Shown here: in pieces, positions 1-10,837 of the stretch
How the letters are laid out: each line of letters opens with the position of its first letter
How positions within the stretch are numbered: position 1 is the first letter of the stretch
The notes under the pieces: model-generated
Told to the model about the DNA's origin: nothing
Databases searched by the model: none
The model's input: only the letters and a program-made list of their open reading frames with translations
Made by a program: the position numbers and the translations under genes
Assembly: GCA_914767715.1 (NCBI GenBank)
Contig: OU612065.1
Span: 2,110,001 to 2,174,000 of the forward strand
DNA from: Membranipora membranacea
Lineage: Eukaryota; Bryozoa; Gymnolaemata; Cheilostomatida; Membraniporidae
Direction of reading: 5' to 3'
DNA length: 64,000 nucleotides

Positions 1-207
1 ACACCTGCCGTGTAACATACAAGTGTTGGCAGTCGTGAATTCCATACTGCTGCAGTGTCCCTCTCCCTATCGGTCTCTGTTTGTGCCCCAACTGCTCCCA
101 TATGCCAGAAAACTGATAGAAACATGGCTCCATACATGGTGGCCGCAATTTATGCTGTGTCTTGTTTTGGGATATTGAACTAAGTTATTTATGCTTATGT
201 ATTTCAG

Positions 208-931
208 AAGCTTGTGAGTACAGTATTAAGGATTCTGGTGAGTTCTTCAGTCCAAACTACTCATCACCATATGAGCCAAATATTATCTGTGAGTGGAGAT
301 TATCTGTACCCAAATCGAGAATAGCACGTCTCACTATAGTGGATATGAATATTGAAGAGACTGATGAGTGTTTGTTTGACAGAATCATAGTACATGATGG
401 CAGAAACAAGAAATCTCCAGTCATTGGGACGCTTTGTGGTGATAGAGTGAACGACATAGTCATCAATGCAACAGGTATTCTTTATAAAATAAATGAGTTA
501 ATAAATCTACTCCCTAATAGATGAAAGGAGGCGACTCACCTTAGAAACAATAACAGACAGTAAGAATATGAGGAGATGTTGTCTGGGCTCCCCAGACTCT
601 TGCCTCCCATTCGACGGCCTCCGGTTCAGGGAGATGGCAATAAACATTTTGATAGCTAAAGCTTCATAATCATAGGTCATAATCTTATTGTAGGCAGCAG
701 ATTGGTTGTGGTTTTCAAGACAGATCAGTCTGGGTCGGGAAGAGGATTCAGAGCTCGACTATCATCCACAACAAAAACTATGTCATCACCCGCCACAGTG
801 CAAACAACTCCAACAACTAAAACCACTATCCAACGTACAGTTCCAACCACCACAAAAGCCATAATATCTATCAGAACTGATACTGCAGAAACATCAAACA
901 CCGACTTATTCAGCTTTCTCTGGGACGGCTG
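208..931 (+). CDS. CUB-domain protein, 3' portion (partial gene)
   Basis: Two exons are visible: 208-474 (acceptor tttcag, donor acag|gtattc) and 694-931 (acceptor ttgtag). They join in phase, with G|GC giving Gly. The translation is a CUB domain: ACEYSIKDSGEFFSPNYSSP opens it, YEPNIICEWRL and DECLFDRIIVHDG follow, and GSRLVVVFKTDQSGSGRGF closes it in exon 2. The spaced cysteines and the acidic E..FDRI motif resemble calcium-binding CUB modules of extracellular proteins. After the CUB comes a Ser/Thr-rich linker (TTPTTKTT type) that looks like an O-glycosylated mucin-like stalk. The start lies left of the window. The end is ambiguous: the frame stops at 936-938 after FSFLWDGW, but a perfect donor (CTG|GTGAGT) sits at 932. 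I see no convincing later exon before the convergent MAP2K4 gene. Parent family unknown. Confidence 0.75.
580..630 (+). repeat. Copy 1 of a dispersed CCCAGACTCTTGCC repeat family
   Basis: Sits in the CUB intron. It contains gtctgggctccccagac followed by tcttgcctccc and cgacggcc. The same word order recurs at 61811-61862 (same strand) and, as reverse complement, at 16840-16902 and 44241-44281. At 16840-17135 the motif is continuous with a decayed reverse transcriptase frame, so the family is probably debris of a non-LTR retrotransposon. Confidence 0.55.
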
Positions 932-938
932 GTGAGTT

Positions 939-2024
939 TTATACCTTTATTGTGTATTCTTGTTTTGAACAGAATTCTTGGTTGTATTTTTATTTTGCAA
1001 TCAGAATCACAAAATTGCTCTTGCAGCAGTTTGAGCCATAATATAATATTCTTAATGAGAAGTGCTCTTTTTTTAACGTTTTCACATATATGGGCCATGT
1101 GCGTAGTAGTACATCAGTAGTACATGAAATCAGTGTTTATTCTTTTAAGTTAGGAAAATTGTGGATTATAGCCTCACTGATCACACACTTGACTTAGTAA
1201 GTTTGGACTGAAATCATATCTTTTTATAGTCTATGGTTTATCTTTAGAGAGCTCAGTAGTTGTTTACAGTACAATATTAACAACAGATTTCATTCAAAAC
1301 ATTAAAAATACAATACAAAACATTATCGTAAAGTCAAGCATTTTTTATCAGCACAAAATTGTGCTACATTATTAGTGATGTAACATTAATGCCATGTCCA
1401 CTCATAGTTCATTATAAAAAAAACGAGGAAGATATCATGAGTATTGGGGAGCGATAACTCCCATATGCTCATGGTAGATATGCATAAAACTTCCACCTAA
1501 ACTGATAGAGCTCCACTAAACTCTATCAGAGACAACCATAATTGTGCTAAATCAATTTTAAATAAGAGTGCTTTGCACCAAAAATAATTTCATATCAATA
1601 ACAATGATTCCTCGTACGAAGTGTTAAAAAATAAAATCATTAAGCTTTCTACTCTAGAACAAAGATCACATTAACTGCAATTTAGAGCTTTGTAAATATG
1701 TGTAGCACAAGAATTGCAAGTTTTTGCAGATCTACTTTCAAGAAGTTCATTAAGTGAAAATTAATACTGCCCAATTGCTAACATAATGTATCATCATAGA
1801 TAAATGTCAATCTAGAATTACATACAGGTTATACCCACATGTCATACATACATATTAGATATAACCGTTCGTTCCCCGAGTGGATACATATTGCAATCTC
1901 ATGGGAAGTTTAACGCAAATGGAGCACAGCACTACCCATAGAAGGTACACTTATAAGTAGACTTTTATGAGTGCTACTGATCAAGTTAGAGTACCACTAA
2001 AGTCTTATACAATCTGCCAACAGG
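939..2024. other. Intergenic interval between convergent genes
   Basis: AT-rich sequence between the CUB gene (+) and the MAP2K4 stop codon (-). It probably holds the 3' UTRs of both. A TTTATT near 1135 would read as AATAAA on the minus strand but lies almost 0.9 kb past the MAP2K4 stop. A degraded palindrome lies at 1436-1473 (see findings). No further coding exon is supported. Confidence 0.5.
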
Positions 2025-5000
2025 CTATGAAAATGCTGGTTCACACTGAAAGTCTTTAGGCATTTGATCAAGAACACCGTTGACATATGCAGCCACATCC
2101 CAGTCTGTCTGCTTCTTAATGAATGACATCTCCTACAAGATATAACAGTGTGCATTAACCTCTTAACCAAGAGTACATCTCCTAAATTTGTCAAATGAGC
2201 AACTTCAACAATCTTATTGAGGCTGGATTTGAATTATGACCTGGATCATGCTGCTAGTGGTTGAATTATGAACCTGATAGTGCAATATTGTTCATTACAC
2301 CAGGTTTGCAAACCCCTAACAGAATCTCATTTTGAGGATACAGGCGAAGGTAAAACTGTCTAAGGGAGATAGAAATTTCAGTTGTCTCCTCTTTAATAGT
2401 GTGCAGACAACTCCAAAAAGTAATAGAGGTGTATGTCCCCCACCTGATTAATCATACCCACATTATGTGTGTTACACTGCTTCCATAGATTTTCTTCCAA
2501 CAAATCACACCGAATGAAACCTTAATCAGATGCTCTGCTTTTGAACGTCAACAGGACTGGATGTTAAGTTGGTTCATTCGGGATAAATAAATAGGCATAT
2601 ATGGATTGACTGCCATGGTTTTCTAGTGAGCGACTACATGGTGAGCAGCAATAAGAGAATCATGTAGCCATCCCCATCAATTTTCATCTCATTGTTATAT
2701 AATAGATCAAACATACCAGGAGTCCACTATAGTTGGGTCGCACAGTTCGATCTTTGGTCAGGCTAAAAAATGAAAGGAATCACTGAGAGACATATACACG
2801 TTTGAAGAGCAACAAGAGGAAAAAAAATGCATGCAAAATTTCTTGGGTTTAATTTGATCGCAAATGTGAGTAACCTAAAATAACTCACCATTTGTTCACA
2901 AAGTTGACCAAGTCTGGAGAGAAATCTGAGTCTGTCATACTGAGCTGAGGAGGATCGCCCTGTACTACCTGTGTCAGCTGGTCAAACACACTCGACCATT
3001 TACGATATGGGAATCTTCCAGTAGCTAACTCATACTGTAACAAGAATCATTCACTGACATCAGTTGGGCTAACCACAAAGAAAGTGATACTAGACAAAAA
3101 ATTGCTAGGAATAGCTTAACAAACAATTTTTAGTGTTGCACTGAGATGTAAGGGAAGCGACCCGCAATAGGAGTGACTTTTTCTCTGTGAAACCTGTCAC
3201 CTCCAAGTGCCTGTATTGTATATAGACTTAAATATTATCATGAGCAGCAAATCGGAGACACAACTTGAAATTCATGATTTTAAACTCACCAAAGTGATCC
3301 CTAGACTCCATACGTCAGATTTGATATCGTATCCTTTTGATGAGTGATTTGGATCTATACGCTCAGGCTGAAATGTAACATACATATAGTCACAAGGTAT
3401 TTAAGAGCAATTTTTGGTGACACAATCCCGCATGTACAACGATAGCAGTATACCGATCAAAGATGCAAACATAACATTGAATATCGAACTCGGACTGCGA
3501 GCACTAAATACTCACTGCCATGTAAGGCCGACATCCTGCATCCTGAGTTTTGGCTATGGAATCTACGAGGTGTCCGCTTATACCAAAATCACACAGCTTG
3601 ATGTTTCCTGCTTTGTCCAGCAATATATTGGAGGGTTTTACATCTAAAAATTGCAAGATAAATATGCAGATGAATTTTCCATTCATTCTTCTTACTCCAC
3701 CATCTACCCTATCATGCAGTATGATCTCACAGAGTAAAGACATATATTTATAGCATACGCTGCTCTTTGTGGCTATTATCCATCGTGTATAGGTAATCCT
3801 AATAACCCTTGAACAGCATGAATCTCCCAATTAAACATTTGGTGGGCTTCGATTTGATTATACTATGTAACATGGTCATGTAGTAAGATCAGGAGGGAGA
3901 CCCTTCGACTGACAGTTTAACCATTGACCTACCTCTGTGTATTATCTTCAGCTGTTCTTTTAAATAATCTAATGCGTTTACAGTCTACAAAAAGAGAAAC
4001 AAATGTAAAACAACCTCAAAGAACAGGGCAACAACAGGACAACAACAGGGCAACATCACAAGTAATACCAGTCATACCTCACTCTATATAGCTAGCTGGT
4101 TGTGAATGGCCTCATGTGATCATGTAAAACATTACAATGTACTCACTGTGACAGAGATTTTTCCTAGCATTTGTTCAGGTATCCTCTTTTCTAATTTCTT
4201 GTAGACAAATTTATAGAATTGGTCTAATGATATGTTCATGAGTTCCATACATATCCAGCAGTCACCCTAGACAACAAGAAAATAATGAAACATGAGCGAT
4301 AACTTAGTAAAACTACAATGGACCTAGAACATTCTCATTGGAGAAAACCATCTGAATGCACCATAGTGGCAAATCAAGCATCACTGTGACAATTTTGATA
4401 AGTTGCAGCCAGTATTCCGGAGTTCCATTCACATATATTTACTCCTGACACAACTTATAATATAAACCAAAAAAAAGAACAAACCTCCTTGAATAGAGCA
4501 CCATAAAATTGTACTATGAAGGGACACTCATTGGATCGCATGACAACATCAAGATCCATAAGAAGCTGCTTTTGTTCTTTCTCATCAACCGTCGACCGAA
4601 TTCTCTACAAGTCACAAGAGGCTTAAGTTGAAATAACACACATACACTGATCAGGTTGCAATGTAGAGTGATCTCACATTGAATGAATGTCAATCTAGTT
4701 CATGATTTGATGATGACATGTTGCTCTTAGAAACTCCTGCTAATGCGTATAACGGTTTCGAGCAGATATTTAGATTCTTCAAAACAAATGATGAACACTA
4801 CACTGTATATTATGTCTCACATAAAATATTCCAATACCTTTACTGCCATAAGTTTGTGACTTTTTTCATGGACCATTTTATTCACTGTACCAAAATTTCC
4901 CCTCCCTATCTCTCCAACGTCCTGAAGGTCCTCTGCAGTGAAGTCATAGATCTGGAAATAAAAAAATTATTGATGATGCTACAGGACATATTACTAGATT

Positions 5001-6346
5001 TAATAATTGCAAAAGCTGCTTCACTGAATTGAAGACCTGTAAGTTCAAACATGGCAATCAGAAAATTTACTGACATACCGGTACATATGCCTATATCAGC
5101 TTGGAACATATGAGCTAAGTTGGAAATAACAAATCAAACAGTCCACATTACCTGATCGGGAGATATTTTCAGCTTGCCTGACACTTCTATACTTTTGGTC
5201 CTCATATATATGCGCTCCCTGCAAATAGATGAATGAGTCTTGAAATATCGAACATCCTAACTTGTGGCATATAAAAGTGAGGAATGGGAAACGCGTGTAT
5301 CACAGTTAGCCAACATGTCAGTACAAGTTTATACTCCTTATTATAAGAATCCTGACATGACTTTTACAAGGTAGATCAGTTTTCAAACACTTACATATGT
5401 GTAGGCCTGCTTGCAACAAATGAGTTTACAGGTGTATTAGCTCCTGAGGCATTACCACTACCAGTACTGCCACTCGGGGTGCTGCCAGTGCTAGGAGGCC
5501 TTCCGACTGGACTTGTGAAGAAGTTAGCAGCCGCATCATCAGCACCACTGCTGGGTGTGCTAGGTGCTGGGCTTCCACCAAAGTTGAGCTTCAGCACCTT
5601 CCGTTTGTTGCCTATAACAGGAATAGGACAGAGTGTATAACAGACAAACCATCACTGACACACACATATGAGTGCCTCATGCACAGATCAGGATAATAAC
5701 TGCATCCTGCTAAAACTATATTGACCGGGATATGTGACTAGTAACTGCCTCTGAACTGATTAGTGTCACTTGGAAGAGACATAGTGTCCATACCCCAGCG
5801 TCTAAATAGAACTACAGGGATACACCACAATGAGGTCTCCATGTAATGCTTTTAAGCACAAACTAAAATATCATTGTCATGCTACATAAGTTGCCATAAT
5901 CAATGAACCAAATTGGTATTTAGTTCATTGCCAAATATATCACTCACTGCAATAGCCAGACTTCGTTGGTCCTACTGCATCTATTAGTTAGCGGTAAACT
6001 GAATAACTGGGGGCATAGATTGGCCCAAGTCAAGAGTAAGATGGATTTGAAATAGGATAAATTATATGTACAACAATCAATGTTTTGAACTTGGTTTGGA
6101 AATAAGTCAGTAAGCAATTAATAATCTAACAAACTAAACTAACTTGGTTTAAAATAAATTGAAACTCAACAAAAATAGAGAATCAACTGATCAATGAGCT
6201 CTGCATTGAATTGCTGCAACTGCAACCACTTGTTGTCTCATAATTAAGTGCTCACTGATATTTTATCTTCCAAGTCCCTCCATCTAACAAACAAAACAGC
6301 ACTTGTTATGACATAAAAACTAGGACACACCCTGGCTTGTCGCCAT
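2025..6346 (-). CDS. MAP2K4: Dual-specificity MAP kinase kinase 4 (MKK4/SEK1)
   Basis: Kinase that phosphorylates JNK and p38 on Thr and Tyr in the stress cascade. Twelve coding exons on the minus strand: 6331-6346, 5395-5611, 5152-5218, 4838-4951, 4485-4604, 4147-4266, 3933-3984, 3516-3643, 3290-3367, 2889-3034, 2717-2762 and 2025-2132. They sum to 1212 nt, 403 aa plus stop, close to the ~399 aa of vertebrate MAP2K4. All phases join. The N terminus [18 protein letters not shown] carries the basic-hydrophobic MAPK docking site, followed by a Gly/Ser/Pro/Thr-rich stretch. The kinase domain starts near residue 101: P-loop GRGNFG 116-121, Lys138, HRDVKPSN with Asp236, DFG 254-256, and activation loop [13 protein letters not shown] with phospho-acceptors Ser264 and Thr268. 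The C terminus [10 protein letters not shown] matches the DVD docking region for MAP3Ks. The start ATG is at 6344-6346, next to a short first exon. Function intact as far as can be seen. Confidence 0.96.
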
Positions 6347-7956
6347 CTTGGATTTCTTCTTTTTGGTGTTTCTTCAACTGTGGAAGCTTCTCAGTTGTAA
6401 TCTTGATGACTCATGGAAGCTTGAACTGTCTATCTATCTGTAGTGCTCTATTGTTGCTCGGTGAGTAACGTGCAAGTAGTGCAATACGTAAGCGGTGACT
6501 CATGCACTCCACTCATTCATGTATTGGGAATATCCCCTACGTCATAACTATGTCACATGATCTAAAAATATCACTCCTTATATCGCATATGATTGGCTGA
6601 CTAAAGTTCATGGGTCAAACCATTTCTTAATGTGGGAAGATAACTCCCATAATGTTCAAGTTTGTTTGTGGCACCAGGTCCCCTCCCTGGTGGTTCCCTC
6701 ACTGCTGTTTTCCATGTTTAATTATCTTGCCAATCCTGGTACAAGCAAAGCACACAAGTACAAGCTATATTCAAGTGTTTTATTGTGCCCGCAATCATTG
6801 CCGATATGGTCATTGATGTATAATTTGCAGAATTTGTGTCCATCATGATTAATGTCATGACAGCTTGAAAGTGTCACCTACTACCTTATCGAAGACAAAA
6901 TAATTGATCTCATATTTGAATACCTTAATTTTAACTCTATGTTACTGCCTTATCTCTATAACACATCATCAATGAGGTGGTTATATATTGCAATTGTGTG
7001 AAATGGTTTTCACGGCATAGTCCTGCATTAAAGGCCACGATTTCTCATATGCAAGTGATTTTGCTGCTGCTGAAAAAACATCAATAAAAGTCATTAAAAG
7101 CTCTTAAAATGTATCACGTTAAAATTGAAACTATTTGCACTTTTTTACTGTTGGCTTTACCAGTCTATGAATTTGCCTCAACAACAAGAAGACAAAAAAC
7201 TTTCAGCACACAGATTTTATAAAGCGTCATTGATCAACAAGCTTGTCAATACACTAAATAATTGTATTTGAGTTCTTGTAAAATTATTACGTATCAGTTT
7301 CCGATGATAAATGGTAAAAAGTTGGACCTTCATTCATTTTCAATCGATGGAACACAAAAATTTTCTTATGACATATAAGTAAACTGAACATTTCATTAAT
7401 CCGATAAAAACCCAAAACCAAAAAGCACAAAAACATAGTCCATTGGTGGTTAATTGAAATATTCATCATTTCAGTTGTGTCTCAGAATGTAAAGGTGCGT
7501 ATAATTCTAAAACAACACTATTGCTGTACATTTTAATTCACAAAAATAATAAGCTGAAGGCGGTTTATCAACTGAACATTTATTCTGATCTCAGTCTAAG
7601 GTAAAATCGTCAAAAAGTTACAGTTGGTAGCCAGCTCCTCATCATGCTGCCTCACTCCTTTATAACCACATACATATTTGACAAAGCAGCCTCTTTCTAT
7701 ACTACTTGTTACTAGCTTTATTGTGTCGCACCAATGAACTCCCTTCAAGATTTTGTAATTTGCTCGTTTTTCGGAGCCCGTAAGCAATTTCTAGTGCAGC
7801 TGACTGCGTTAAAACCTGCTAGTTGTAGTAAAATAGTGACTCGGGTAATATTTTTGTCAAAAGGTGGTGGGCAGGCAAAATGCAGTTGGATGACTCGACC
7901 TAAATTTCTAGATTTGTTGCGGTACTCAGACTAAATTGACACTCACAATCGTATAG
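6347..7956. other. Upstream region of MAP2K4, no gene recognised
   Basis: AT-rich sequence that should contain the MAP2K4 promoter and 5' UTR, since the start codon is at 6346 on the minus strand. A short imperfect hairpin (tgtggga...tcccata, about 6633-6653) shares the words gataactcccata with one near 1452-1464. A 64-codon open stretch on the minus strand (7596-7787) ending LATNCNFLTILP has no recognised family and no support. Confidence 0.4.
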
Positions 7957-8264
7957 CACATACATACATACATACATACACGCATACATACACGCATACA
8001 TACATACATGCATGCATGCACGCATGCACGCATGCACGCATGCACGCATGCACGCATGCACGCATGCACGCATGCACGCATGCACGCATGCACGCATACA
8101 CGCATACACGCATACACGCATACACGCATACACGCATACACGCATACATACATACATACATACATACATACATACATACATACATACATACATACATACA
8201 TACTTACATATATACATACACGCATTCATACATACATACATACATACATACATACATACATACA

Positions 8265-8298
<34 letters not shown>

Positions 8299-8384
8299 CA
8301 TACATACATACATACATATATACATACACACATTCATACATACATACATACATACATACATACATACATACATACATACATACA

Positions 8385-8418
<34 letters not shown>

Positions 8419-8552
8419 CATACATATATACATACACGCATTCATACATACATACATACATACATACATACATACATACATACATACATACATGCATACA
8501 TGCATACATGCATACATGCATACATGCATACATGCATACATGCATATATACA

Positions 8553-8586
<34 letters not shown>

Positions 8587-8744
8587 CATACATACATATA
8601 TACATACACGCATTCATACATACATACATACATACATACATACATACATACATGCATACATGCATACATGCATACATGCATACATGCATACATGCATACA
8701 CGCATACACGCATACACGCATACACGCATACACGCATACACACA

Positions 8745-8778
<34 letters not shown>

Positions 8779-8848
8779 CATACACGCATTCATACAAACA
8801 TTCATACAATGTCATACATACAATGCAATGTCATACATACATACATCA
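7957..8848. repeat. Complex tetranucleotide microsatellite (TACA, CGCA, TGCA)
   Basis: About 890 bp of nearly unbroken tetranucleotide repeat. The core is (TACA)n. Blocks of CGCA/TGCA occur at about 8005-8145 and 8692-8740, and blocks of TGCATACA at about 8490-8545 and 8652-8697. A longer motif, catatatacatacacgcattcatac, recurs with small changes near 8210, 8310, 8415, 8590 and 8775, so the array grew partly by duplicating larger segments. Bases alternate pyrimidine-purine almost throughout. Because these units contain no stop codons, long apparent reading frames appear in several frames of both strands. None is a gene. Confidence 0.97.
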
Positions 8849-9009
8849 TATGACCTTAAACTGTGTCGGGATAACTGGTAGTGGCATTACATTATCAACC
8901 ACTTTCTGCTTTTAAGCGCTCAATCTACCAGGGAGTTCATTGTATAGAATTAGGTAGGGAGGGTGTAAATATTATATCTCAGTGCAAGTAAAAAGTTGTG
9001 TGTTCATAC

Positions 9010-9332
9010 CAAGAAAGAGGGTAACTCCTAATTTAACATCTATCACCAATAGACATTAGTGAAACCAATTTTTTTTATAACAAATATGTCTATTGCTACT
9101 AAATATAAAATTTAGTTAGCTGTAAAAGTCACGACTCACTACCATCAAGGGATATTATATATATAGGACCCTTGCTACCATAGAGGGCTTGCACCAGTTT
9201 CGTCTCAGAGCTAAGCTGTAATAATAAAAGCAATTGTATGATTGTTTGATATACAATTTATCTCAGTTTTGAAAAGACTCATGTAAACTGTGCGAAATAC
9301 TCACCCGAGTCATGCACAATAGAATTTGGCAT
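9010..9332 (-). other. Weak candidate minus-strand exons, unknown protein
   Basis: Two stretches on the minus strand behave like exons. 9140-9215 has acceptor ttattacag and donor gtgagt and reads LSSETKLVQALYGSKGPIYI with a further six codons. 9010-9039 joins it in phase and reads NVKLGVTLFLG before donor gtatga. A short upstream piece, 9305-9332 (ATGCCAAATTC..., donor gtgagt), ends in the wrong phase for 9140-9215. I do not recognise the protein, the acceptor of the 30-bp piece is poor, and no terminal exon was found. Chance splice-like signals are quite possible. Confidence 0.2.
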
Positions 9333-9390
9333 ACTACTACTACTACTACTGACCCAAGTTTCAGCTGGTAAGAGGTGCATGCATGTCATG

Positions 9391-9503
9391 TGACTTGAGG
9401 CATAGGCATCTGGAGTTACAAGCATGTCCAGTATGGTTTATACTGGGGGTGGTTGATACTGGACATGCTTGTAACTCCAGATGCCTATGAGTATGACTTG
9501 AGG
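9391..9503. mobile_element. 34-bp perfect inverted repeat between 10-bp direct repeats
   Basis: Arms 9401-9434 (starting cataggcatctgg) and 9456-9489 (ending ccagatgcctatg) are perfect reverse complements over 34 bp around a 21-bp loop. The decamer tgacttgagg stands at 9391-9400 directly before the left arm and again at 9494-9503, four bases (agta) after the right arm. This is the structure of a foldback or MITE insertion with target duplication. No internal coding capacity exists. Superfamily uncertain; the CA...TG ends resemble hAT. Confidence 0.6.
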
Positions 9504-10837
9504 GTCAACATAACAGTTTGTGTGTAGTTCCATGCCCATCAACATCATTCATCATGGTAATGCCAAGGAGTAACATCATATTTATTTTCATGGGACTCAT
9601 GTTACTCTTTGGTCATAGATAGGTCAGGGCTACTGGATTTCCTAATTTTGGTTGGGAGCCCTTTGTGTGGGAGCTTAAAATGAGCCCTATCAAGTTCAAT
9701 CAAGGAGTAACATTAACAGTAACTAACTTTTCCTTGGTCCTATGAGTGCCCACTTGGTGGTGTTGGCTTTAGATAGTGACAAATTTTCTGCACTAATTAA
9801 GTTTCTGTGGTGGTATGCCACGGGGTTGCAAGCAGTAAATGATTTACATCACTACTGTCCCCTGTGCTAGGCTGTTGTTACTGCATCAGCCATTAATTAA
9901 GAACCCCCTGTGGCCCTAGGTTGGCCAATGGTTTCAGCCTGGCTGCCCAAGCTATCAATCATACAACGGCGATGCTGACAATGACCAGTCGTTGACAATA
10001 GGTAGTCACATTAGGTCAGCACATAGCTGCTAGTTGATGAGGGGTAGCAAGGTTTTCATGAGGGGTTGCGAACATTCTCAAGGGCTGTGAGTCAGTCATG
10101 AGGAGTTCGAGGCAGTTACAATAAGTTGTGAGTTGAAGGCCTGTAACACTGAGGCCTGGTGCATAAACCGAAATCCCCTCACACAATAATATAGTGTCCT
10201 GTCTCGATTCATCATTATTACATCTATGGTCACGACCTGTTGGATGGTTGATAACAAACTGCAGCAAGGTGCATAGCTGCAAGCCCAGACTCGATAGATT
10301 TATGTGTTGAGGATGCACTATTGTCGATTGGGACATATCTTGGATGCGCTAACTTAAAGTCTACACAATTTAAAGTGAATATGCTAAGTAATGATGTACA
10401 CGTGGGTTGGTTTGTCACTGAAGTGGACCGGTTCACGTTACTTATCATCGCTGTAACACTTTCAACTAGATGAATGATATACTCAAGTCAGCAGGCATCG
10501 AGGCCTACAAATTGAGACATTTCAATCTGGATGGGTTAGTTTTTTTAAGCACGCCAGAACATTGAAGCTTTGTTATTGAATAAGTTGATGGTAGAAATGC
10601 TTCTTGTTCAGGGTCTGTAAAGAGTAAAAAATGTAATGAATTACAATTTAACAATGTTGCACGACTGTCGCACAAAAAGAAAATAGCCCTTTTACTGAAT
10701 TGCAAACACGAAATGAGTAGGGTACCTCCTCTTCCCACCCCCAATCCAAAGTTATCAAGGCAGACAATTCCTCTCTATGCGCTACATGATAAAATTATTT
10801 TTTACAGCACATCTGCCACACATGTACAGTTCCCGAA

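Larger units (their letters stand above)
8849..10837. other. Intergenic region before PRPSAP
   Basis: Contains the palindrome at 9401-9489 (listed separately), a short (CTA)n tract at about 9333-9350 and weak candidate exons on the minus strand (9010-9332, listed separately). The rest, including 9500-10800, shows no supported feature. The PRPSAP promoter must lie near the right end. Confidence 0.4.

Noticed and set aside
7957-8848. CRISPR-like regular repeats
   Set aside because: Continuous tetranucleotide repeat without spacers, in an animal genome.
7900-8915. Very long reading frames (up to ~300 codons) of MYVCMYVC or THTYIHTYIH type
   Set aside because: They arise because TACA/CGCA/TGCA tetranucleotides lack stop codons in several frames; pure microsatellite.
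10016-10448. Overlapping minus-strand frames of 72-106 codons
   Set aside because: No domain, no codon bias and no splice context; treated as chance.
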